From assembly GCA_018970825.1 (NCBI GenBank), contig JAGWVP010000193.1:1-6385 (forward strand): 6,385 bases of DNA. The letters run 5' to 3'. The position numbers and the translations under genes were made by a program. The DNA is from a bacterium (lineage in GTDB: Bacteria > Desulfobacterota > Binatia > UBA12015). Of this stretch, positions 1 to 6,385 are shown piece by piece. Numbering within the stretch: position 1 is the first letter of the stretch; the number at the start of each line of letters is the position of its first letter. Below the pieces are notes generated by a model. The model did no database searches, was not told where the DNA came from, and worked only from the letters and a program-made list of their open reading frames with translations.

Positions 1-149
1 TGCCCTTCGTCTCGATCCACGAGATCCGCGACGGCCGCATCGTGCGTTGGTGGGACTACTGGGACATGGGAACCCTCATGTCGGCGGCGCCGTCGTGGTG
101 GATCGAGTACGTCATGTCTGGAGGGACGACGCCGATCCCCGCGGGCTGA
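1..149 (+). CDS. SnoaL-like / NTF2-fold protein, C-terminal fragment
   Basis: The reading frame is open from the window edge (first full codon at base 3) to a TGA at 147-149, giving 48 visible residues. The pattern IHEIRDGRIVRWWDYWDM, followed by a Pro-Ser-Trp-Trp-Ile-Glu segment, matches the last beta strands and C-terminal helix of SnoaL-like, limonene-epoxide-hydrolase-like proteins, where the 'DG+I..W.DY.D' strand is typical. The Asp in the DYWD segment sits where limonene-1,2-epoxide hydrolases carry a catalytic Asp, but the rest of the active site is outside the window, so neither enzyme activity nor substrate can be assigned. These proteins are usually about 130-150 residues and cytosolic, so roughly two thirds is missing. 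It ends 56 bp before aroE on the same strand and could be co-transcribed with it. The family call is fairly secure; the function is unknown. Confidence 0.7.
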   Translation, partial: PFVSIHEIRDGRIVRWWDYWDMGTLMSAAPSWWIEYVMSGGTTPIPAG

Positions 150-205
150 GTCCGTCGCGCCGGGGATCGTGGCGCGACGGCGCGGAGCGGGATAAGTCCT
201 CCGTC

Positions 206-1084
206 ATGGTCGGGCACGGGATCGGGGGATCGACCCGGGTGGTCGGCGTGATCGGCGACCCGATCGCCCACACCCGCTCGCCCGCGATGCACAACGCGGC
301 CTTCCGCGAGCTCGGTCTCGACTGGGTCTACCTGCCGTTTCGCGTCGGAGCCGACGACGTCGCGGCCGCGATCGAGGGGGCGCGTGCACTCGGCCTCCGC
401 GGCCTGAACGTGACCGTGCCCCACAAGGAGGCGGTGCTGCCGCACCTCGACCGGCTGAGTGCGCGCGCGCGCGCCTGCCGGGCCGTGAACACGATCGTCT
501 TCCACGAGGACGGGTCGAACTCGGGCGACAACACCGACGTCCCGGGTCTCGACCGCGCCCTCCTCGAAGCCGGGCTCCCGCGGCGGCGGGGCGACGTCGC
601 GGTGCTGCTCGGTGCGGGCGGATCGGCGCGCGCCGCGGTGGCGGCGCTCGGCGCGCGCGCCCGGTGCGTCGTGATCGCGGCACGGCGGCCCGAGCGGGCC
701 CGTGCGCTCGCCCGCCAGCTTCGCGGCGCCGTGCCCGCGCGACTCGTCGCGATCGACCTCGCCGAGCTCGCGCCCGGCCATGCGTCGGGTCGCGACGTGC
801 TCGCCCGGGCGTCGGTGGTCGTGAACGCGACCTCGCTCGGACTCCACGGCGAGACCTTCGTCCCGCTCGACGTCGACGCGACGCCGGCCCGGTGCCTGTT
901 CTACGACCTCGTCTACACCCGCGCGCGGACGCCCTTTCTCGCCCCCGCCGCGCGTCGGGGCCGCCCGACGGCGAACGGGCTCGGCATGCTCCTCCACCAG
1001 GGGGCGGCTGCCTTCACCGCGTGGACCGGGCGTCGTGCCCCGGTCGAGGTCATGCGCCGGGCGCTCGTGCGGTCGGGCCGGTGA
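206..1084 (+). CDS. aroE: Shikimate dehydrogenase (NADP+)
   Basis: AroE reduces 3-dehydroshikimate to shikimate with NADPH in the cytosolic chorismate pathway. The protein is 292 residues, slightly above the usual 270-290. The N-terminal substrate domain shows GDPIAHTRSPAMHN (17-30, shikimate-binding Ser/Pro loop), NVTVPHK (68-74, catalytic Lys74) and GDNTD (107-111, catalytic Asp111). The Lys-to-Asp distance of 37 equals that of E. coli K65/D102. The Rossmann domain has GAGGSARA (136-143), an Arg-Arg pair (160-161) where NADP-specific members carry basic residues, and VVNATSLG (205-212). The C-terminal NGLGMLLHQGA (257-267) supplies the conserved Gln. ATG 206 is chosen because it keeps the Thr-Arg preceding the first beta strand, which is common in relatives. 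No Shine-Dalgarno precedes it; the bases just upstream read TCCTCC. GTG 239, 9 nt after GGGGGA (224-229), is a credible alternative that would shorten the protein by 11 residues. The 3' end overlaps the convergent sua5 gene. Confidence 0.93.
   Translation: MVGHGIGGSTRVVGVIGDPIAHTRSPAMHNAAFRELGLDWVYLPFRVGADDVAAAIEGARALGLRGLNVTVPHKEAVLPHLDRLSARARACRAVNTIVFHEDGSNSGDNTDVPGLDRALLEAGLPRRRGDVAVLLGAGGSARAAVAALGARARCVVIAARRPERARALARQLRGAVPARLVAIDLAELAPGHASGRDVLARASVVVNATSLGLHGETFVPLDVDATPARCLFYDLVYTRARTPFLAPAARRGRPTANGLGMLLHQGAAAFTAWTGRRAPVEVMRRALVRSGR
459..474 (+). repeat. Alternating GT(GC)7 tract inside aroE
   Basis: There are sixteen bases of strict purine-pyrimidine alternation, GT followed by seven GC units. 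They encode the Ser-Ala-Arg-Ala-Arg-Ala stretch around aroE residues 85-90, just before the conserved AVNT segment. Such tracts can adopt Z-DNA and are prone to slippage. Here the frame is intact and the stretch probably just reflects Ala/Arg coding in a very GC-rich genome. Confidence 0.5.
1050..1084. other. Tail-to-tail coding overlap of aroE and sua5
   Basis: The aroE stop (TGA 1082-1084, + strand) lies beyond the sua5 stop (TCA on the + strand at 1050-1052, TGA on the - strand). The last 35 bp of each gene therefore encode both proteins in antiparallel. Both C-terminal tails here are Arg/Ala/Gly-rich and outside conserved domain cores. There is no room between the genes for a dedicated terminator, so transcripts from the two sides must overlap at their 3' ends. 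Confidence 0.85.
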
Positions 1085-2081
1085 GGGCTCTGCCGGGACG
1101 CCCGGGCCCTCGGGCGGTCGCGCGACGCAGGCGGTCCCGGACCGCATTCCAGAGGTCGCCCGGGTCCGCGGGCGTCGCGATCACGATGCGCGCGCAAGAG
1201 CCGTCGTCGGCCGTCCGCATCGCGGCGTAGAGTTCCCGGGCGAAGCCGGCCGGGTCCGCCGGCAGTCGCAGGAACCGACGCCCCGGGGCCGGCGACACCG
1301 CGACGCCGTCGCGCGCGATCACCGCCACGGGTCCGTCGAGCCGCGCGAGCCGGCGCTCGATCGCCTCTTCCGCGACCGTCTCGGCCGGCGTCGCCGGCGC
1401 GTAGTGCGAGGCGCCCGTGCCGGGGCTCGCGCCCTGGGCCGCGAGAGCCGTGGTTTCGACCGGGCCGACGATCGGCAGCAGGTCCCCCGCACCGAGCGAT
1501 CCCGGCCGCAGGATGGCGGGACGCTCGCCGGTCAGGTCGAGCACGGTCGACTCGAGTCCGACCCGGCACGGGCCCCCGTCGAGCACGAGCAGGTCCGCGC
1601 TCTCGAACGTCTCGGCCGCGACGTGCGCAGCCGTCGTCGGCGAGATGCGCCCCGAGCGGTTCGCGCTCGGTGCCGCGACCGGGCGCCCGAAGGCCGCGAG
1701 CAGCGCGAGCGCGACGGGGTGGTCGGGCACGCGCAGGGCGACCGTGTCGCGGCCGCCGCCGACTCCGGTTGCGATGCCGGGAGCCCTCTTCACCACGAGG
1801 GTGAGCGGCCCCGGCCAGAAGGCCCGCGCCAGCCGGTCGGCCCGCTCGTCCCAGCGGGCGGCCGCGCGGCGCGCGGCCGCGGCATCGGGCACGTGGACGA
1901 TGAGAGGGTTGTCGCCCGGCCGCCCCTTCGCCCGGAAGATCGACGCGACGGCCGCCTCGTCGGTCGCATCGGCGCCGAGCCCGTAGACGGTCTCGGTCGG
2001 GAAGGCGACGAGAAGCCCTCCGGCGAGGCGCCGGACGGCCTCCTCGAGGCCCGCCTGGTCGGCGGGGACGACGCGGGGCAC
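1050..2081 (-). CDS. L-threonylcarbamoyladenylate synthase, two-domain Sua5 type
   Basis: Members make threonylcarbamoyl-AMP from L-threonine, bicarbonate and ATP. This is the first step of the t6A37 modification of ANN-decoding tRNAs; TsaD and its partners then transfer the group. Visible YrdC-domain motifs are PTETVYGLG (28-36), KGRPGDNPL (52-60), WPGPLT (89-94), VALRVPDHP (114-122), APSANRSG (137-144) and GLESTV (175-180), with RPGSLG (192-197) closing the domain. The linker motif SPGTGASHYAP (219-229) leads to a C-terminal Sua5 domain (about 230-320), which separates the long Sua5 form from the short YrdC/TsaC form. Length is 343 residues, normal for Sua5. GTG 2081 is chosen because it gives a short N-terminus directly before the first conserved helix. 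An in-frame ATG at 2174 would add 31 Gly/Pro-rich residues with no family resemblance. No strong Shine-Dalgarno is seen; an AGG lies about 10 nt upstream. The last residues (about 323-343) are low-complexity Arg/Pro/Gly and overlap aroE. Confidence 0.92.
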   Translation of the reverse strand: MPRVVPADQAGLEEAVRRLAGGLLVAFPTETVYGLGADATDEAAVASIFRAKGRPGDNPLIVHVPDAAAARRAAARWDERADRLARAFWPGPLTLVVKRAPGIATGVGGGRDTVALRVPDHPVALALLAAFGRPVAAPSANRSGRISPTTAAHVAAETFESADLLVLDGGPCRVGLESTVLDLTGERPAILRPGSLGAGDLLPIVGPVETTALAAQGASPGTGASHYAPATPAETVAEEAIERRLARLDGPVAVIARDGVAVSPAPGRRFLRLPADPAGFARELYAAMRTADDGSCARIVIATPADPGDLWNAVRDRLRRATARGPGRPGRALTGPTARAPGA

Positions 2082-2180
2082 GACGGGGAACCTAGCCGAC
2101 CCGCCGGGCGGGACCACCCCGGGGGCCCCGGTCGCGGTTCCCCCGTGGACCGTGGGGCGCACCCCCGCTAGCATCCGGCA

Positions 2181-2236
2181 GGTCGACCGGGCAGACCGTG
2201 TCGGGGCGCACATTGAAGGGGCGTGCCCGGTCGACC
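2181..2236. promoter_or_regulatory. 13-bp perfect inverted repeat, candidate operator
   Basis: The left arm GGTCGACCGGGCA (2181-2193) and right arm TGCCCGGTCGACC (2224-2236) are exact reverse complements separated by 30 bp. Each arm also contains the 8-bp palindrome GGTCGACC, with the two palindrome centres about 48 bp apart. The repeat lies between the divergent sua5 and pilB genes. The right arm occupies most of the spacer between a candidate -35 (2213-2218) and -10 (2237-2242) of the pil operon. This is the arrangement expected for a repressor or for a dimeric regulator bound at two sites. If transcribed it could also form a long-loop hairpin. The repeat is directly visible; its role is inferred and the binding protein is unknown. 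Confidence 0.55.
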
Positions 2237-2242
2237 GATAAG
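2213..2242 (+). promoter_or_regulatory. Candidate sigma70-type promoter of pilBTC
   Basis: TTGAAG (2213-2218) and GATAAG (2237-2242) each match 4 of 6 bases of the housekeeping -35 and -10 consensus and are separated by 18 bp. They are the only evident AT-rich islands in an otherwise very GC-rich intergenic region. Transcription would begin near 2249, giving a leader of about 110 nt before pilB. I saw no sigma54-type TGGC-N-TTGC element upstream of pilB by eye. Confidence 0.35.
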
Positions 2243-2310
2243 CGAGGCAGGAATCCGGGTGCCTCCGAACCGGCCGGGTGGCCGGCGCGGCGGCCGGGCC
2301 TGCCGTTTCG

Positions 2311-2328
2311 GGGGGCCGGGGAGCCCCC
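2311..2328 (+). promoter_or_regulatory. GC hairpin in the pilB leader
   Basis: GGGGGC (2311-2316) and GCCCCC (2323-2328) can pair as a 6-bp all-GC stem with a CGGGGA loop; an outer G-U pair (2310/2329) may extend it. It ends 30 bp before the pilB ATG. No U-run follows, so it does not look like an intrinsic terminator. It could influence leader folding, or be a chance product of base composition. Confidence 0.35.
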
Positions 2329-2350
2329 TCGGCGTCGCAGTTCGGAAACC

Positions 2351-2354
2351 GGAG
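2351..2354 (+). promoter_or_regulatory. Ribosome binding site deciding the pilB start
   Basis: GGAG sits 4 nt before ATG 2359 (GGAGACGAATG). The frame extends upstream to a GTG at 2278, but that extension would translate through the leader hairpin into Gly/Ala/Pro-rich sequence and has no comparable Shine-Dalgarno. ATG 2359 is therefore the better start. The spacing is a little short. Confidence 0.6.
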
Positions 2355-2358
2355 ACGA

Positions 2359-4104
<1,746 letters not shown>

Positions 4105-4125
4105 GACGACGCCGAGAGGACGACG

Positions 4126-5232
4126 ATGCAGATCTACGAGCTCTTCGAGCAGATGCACGGCAGCAAGGCGTCCGACCTCCACCTCACCGCGGAGGCGCCG
4201 CCGATGATGCGCGTCCACGGCGACGTGGTGCCGATGCCCTTCGACCCGCTGACGGCGAACGACGTGCGTCAACTCTGCTACTCGGTGCTCACCGAGCAGC
4301 AGAAGAAGCTCTTCGAGGAGGAGAGCGAGCTCGACTTCTCGTTCGGCGTCGACGGGCTCGCCCGCTTCCGAGGCAACCTCTTCATGCAGAAGGGATGCGT
4401 GGGCGGCGTGTTCCGCGTCATCCCCGAGAAGTCGCCGGCCCTCGCGGATCTCGGACTGCCCGCGGCCGCCGAGGCGCTGGTCTCGCTTCCCCGGGGCCTC
4501 GTGCTCGTCACCGGGCCGACCGGCTCCGGCAAGTCGACGACGCTCGCCGCGATGATCGACAAGATCAACGAGAGCCGCCAGGAGCACATCATCACGGTCG
4601 AGGACCCGATCGAGTTCGTGCACCACCACAAGAAGTGCATCGTGAACCAGCGCGAGGTGCACTCCGACACGCACGGCTTCGCGGCGGCGCTCAAGCACAT
4701 CCTCCGCCAGGACCCCGACGTCGTGCTGGTCGGCGAGCTCCGCGACCTCGAGACGATCGAGGCCGCGCTCACGATCGCCGAGACGGGCCACCTCGTCTTC
4801 GCGACCCTGCACACGAACTCCGCGGTCCAGACCGTGAACCGCGTCATCGACGTGTTTCCCGCCGGGCAGCAGGCGCAGGTTCGCGCCCAGTTCTCGCTCG
4901 TCATCGAGGGCGTCATCTCGCAGACGCTGCTCGCGCGCATGGACGGCCGCGGCCGCGCGATGGCCTGCGAGCTCATGATGCCGACGCCGGCGATCCGGAA
5001 CCTGATCCGCGAGGCGAAGGTCCACCAGCTCTACAGCCAGATGCAGGTCGGACAGTCGAAGTGGGGCATGGTCACGCTGTCGCAGTCGCTCCTCGACCTG
5101 GTGCAGCGCCGGATCATCAGCCCGCAGGACGCGGTCGAGGCGGCGACCGAGCCCGAGGAGCTGAAGCAGATGCTCGGCTCGGCGATGCCCGGCACGACGG
5201 CGACCGCCGGCCGCGTGCAGATGGCCCGCTGA
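4126..5232 (+). CDS. pilT: Type IV pilus retraction ATPase PilT
   Basis: PilT is the hexameric cytoplasmic ATPase that depolymerises the pilus and powers twitching motility, DNA uptake and surface sensing. The 368 residues are in the usual 345-370 range. The N-terminal PAS-like domain includes KASDLHLTAEAPPMMRVHG (14-32). The RecA-like domain has Walker A GPTGSGKS (130-137), the Asp-box segment VEDPIEFVHHHKKC (158-171), Walker B DVVLVGELRD (198-207) and the His-box GHLVFATLHTNSA (221-233). The PilT hallmark AIRNLIREAKVHQ (289-301) lies in the C-terminal region and, with the absence of a cysteine zinc site, separates it from PilB. The last 18 or so residues (about 351-368) are a Gly/Ala/Thr-rich tail. 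A good Shine-Dalgarno, GAGAGGA (4114-4120), lies 5 nt before the ATG. A PilU-type accessory ATPase is the main alternative, but the motif and operon position favour PilT. Confidence 0.93.
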   Translation: MQIYELFEQMHGSKASDLHLTAEAPPMMRVHGDVVPMPFDPLTANDVRQLCYSVLTEQQKKLFEEESELDFSFGVDGLARFRGNLFMQKGCVGGVFRVIPEKSPALADLGLPAAAEALVSLPRGLVLVTGPTGSGKSTTLAAMIDKINESRQEHIITVEDPIEFVHHHKKCIVNQREVHSDTHGFAAALKHILRQDPDVVLVGELRDLETIEAALTIAETGHLVFATLHTNSAVQTVNRVIDVFPAGQQAQVRAQFSLVIEGVISQTLLARMDGRGRAMACELMMPTPAIRNLIREAKVHQLYSQMQVGQSKWGMVTLSQSLLDLVQRRIISPQDAVEAATEPEELKQMLGSAMPGTTATAGRVQMAR

Positions 5233-5249
5233 CCGACGGGGGCGCCGCG

Positions 5250-6385
5250 ATGCCGGTCTACGCATACGAGGGCCGAACCACCTCCGGGAAGGTGCTGCGC
5301 GGCGACATGGAGGCGCCGTCGCGCGAGGCGGTCATCAACCGGCTCCGCGCGCAGCGCATCCAGCCGGTCGTCGACCGCATCCGCGAGCGCGGCAAGGGGC
5401 TCGACCGGGAGATCACCATCCCCGGCTTCGGCGCGAAGGTCACCCAGGCCGACGTCGTCATCTTCACCCGCCAGCTCGCGACGATGATCGACGCGGGCCT
5501 GCCGCTCGTGCAGATCCTCGAGATCCTCTCGTCGCAGTCCGAGAACAAGACGTTCTCGAAGCAGCTCCGCGACGTGAAGGAGACCGTCGAGTCGGGCGCG
5601 ACGCTCTCGGCGGCGCTGGGGAAGTACCCCAAGACGTTCGACGACCTTTACGTGAACATGGTGCAGGCGGGCGAGACGGGCGGCATTCTCGACACCATCC
5701 TCCAGCGTCTCTCGACGTACATGGAGAAGATGATGTCGCTGAAGCGCAAGATCAAGGGCGCGATGATCTACCCTGCGACGATCATCACCGTCGCGGTCGT
5801 GGTGACGATGATCCTGCTCGTCTTCGTCATCCCGGTCTTCGCCGAGCTCTTCAACAGCTTCGGCAAGGCGTTGCCGGCGCCGACGCAGTTCGTCATCTCG
5901 CTCTCGGACTTCGTCATCTCCTACGTCCACTTCATGATGCTGGGCGCGGCGCTGCTCGTGTTCGCGATCCGCTACGCCTACGGCACCGACCGCGGCAAGC
6001 TCGCCCTCGACCGGTTCATCCTGCGGCTGCCGGTCGTCGGCGACCTCGTCCGCAAGGCCTCGATCGCGCGGTTCTCCCGCACGCTCGGCACGCTGGTCTC
6101 CGCCGGCGTGCCGATCCTCGACTCGCTCTCGATCACCGCCCGGACCTCGGGCAACCGGGTGATCGAGCTCGCCGCCCTCGACGTCCGGGAGAGCATCTCC
6201 CAGGGCAAGACGATGGCGGAGCCGCTCACGAAGACGGGGGCCTTCCCGCCGATGGTCTGCCAGATGATCGGCGCCGGCGAGGTGACGGGCGCGATCGACC
6301 AGATGCTCCAGAAGATCGCGGACTTCTACGAAGACGAGGTCGACACGGCGGTCGCGAGCCTGACGGCCCTCATGGAGCCGCTCGT
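5250..6385 (+). CDS. pilC: Type IV pilus inner-membrane platform protein PilC (GspF family), 3' partial
   Basis: PilC is the inner-membrane platform on which PilB and PilT act to assemble and disassemble the pilus. The frame starts at ATG 5250, 17 bp after the pilT stop with GGGGG (5238-5242) seven bases upstream, and stays open to the window edge: 378 residues of an expected 400-410. The start MPVYAYEGRTTSGKVLRG is typical of PilC. Two homologous T2SSF domains are visible: residues about 69-192, opening with FTRQLATMIDAGLPL (72-86), and about 272 onward, opening with FSRTLGTLVSAGVPI (275-289). The motif QAGETGG (139-145) recurs as GAGEVTG (341-347). Membrane segments lie at about 174-197 and 224-243. 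The third, expected right after LMEPL, falls outside the window. A GspF of type II secretion is the alternative, but the pilB-pilT context argues for PilC. Genes downstream (possibly pilS, pilR, pilA) cannot be seen. Confidence 0.92.
   Translation, partial: MPVYAYEGRTTSGKVLRGDMEAPSREAVINRLRAQRIQPVVDRIRERGKGLDREITIPGFGAKVTQADVVIFTRQLATMIDAGLPLVQILEILSSQSENKTFSKQLRDVKETVESGATLSAALGKYPKTFDDLYVNMVQAGETGGILDTILQRLSTYMEKMMSLKRKIKGAMIYPATIITVAVVVTMILLVFVIPVFAELFNSFGKALPAPTQFVISLSDFVISYVHFMMLGAALLVFAIRYAYGTDRGKLALDRFILRLPVVGDLVRKASIARFSRTLGTLVSAGVPILDSLSITARTSGNRVIELAALDVRESISQGKTMAEPLTKTGAFPPMVCQMIGAGEVTGAIDQMLQKIADFYEDEVDTAVASLTALMEPL

Noticed and set aside
190..196. GATAAG at 191-196 as a -10 element for aroE
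   Set aside because: It resembles the -10 proposed for pilB, but there is no -35-like sequence 16-19 bp upstream, and the preceding gene is close and co-directional.
1099..1116. Intrinsic terminator for aroE at the CGCCCG/CGGGCG hairpin
   Set aside because: The stem is only 6 bp and is not followed by a T-run. It lies inside sua5 coding sequence, so it is not called as a terminator.
56..1147. A long - strand open frame (363 codons) opposite aroE
   Set aside because: It is also a composition-driven shadow. aroE on the + strand has all its catalytic motifs in order, and the antisense product is repetitive Arg/Gly/His sequence.
1035..2171. Long + strand open frame across the sua5 region
   Set aside because: Arg/Gly-rich shadow of the sua5 coding strand with no recognisable motif.
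5031..5930. 299-codon - strand open frame opposite the pilT end and pilC
   Set aside because: The translation is dominated by Asp/Arg/Val/Leu repeats, an antisense artefact of the pilC codons.

Overview
This is a GC-rich bacterial chromosome segment (third codon positions are almost always G or C) with tightly packed genes. The pilB-pilT-pilC order of the type IV pilus motor genes, together with the codon use and protein style, suggests a high-GC proteobacterium of the deltaproteobacterial/myxobacterial kind or a related phylum. That placement is inference; there is no rRNA or other taxonomic marker in the window.

Layout. Bases 1-149 hold the C-terminal end of a SnoaL-like (NTF2-fold) protein on the + strand. 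It is followed by aroE (shikimate dehydrogenase, +, 206-1084). On the - strand is a two-domain Sua5/YrdC-type L-threonylcarbamoyladenylate synthase (about 2081 down to 1050), whose last 35 bp overlap the end of aroE tail to tail. A divergent intergenic region of about 277 bp separates it from the pilus operon on the + strand: pilB (2359-4104, extension ATPase), pilT (4126-5232, retraction ATPase) and pilC (5250 onward, inner-membrane platform protein, cut by the window end). The gaps inside the operon are 21 and 17 bp, each with a purine-rich ribosome binding site, so the three genes are very probably co-transcribed.

How the genes work together. PilB and PilT are opposing hexameric ATPases that dock on the cytoplasmic face of PilC to extend and retract a type IV pilus. 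PilB carries an N-terminal MshEN-like domain, a family known to bind cyclic di-GMP in some members, so extension may respond to that messenger. AroE (aromatic amino acid synthesis) and Sua5 (t6A tRNA modification) are housekeeping functions with no obvious link to the pilus.

The part least explained by the genes is the divergent intergenic region. It holds a perfect 13-bp inverted repeat whose arms each contain the palindrome GGTCGACC. One arm falls exactly between a plausible -35 and -10 of the pil operon, which looks like an operator. A GC-rich hairpin lies in the pilB leader. I found no mobile element, CRISPR array, tRNA or rRNA, and no clear candidate for an entirely new system; the coding content is conventional.
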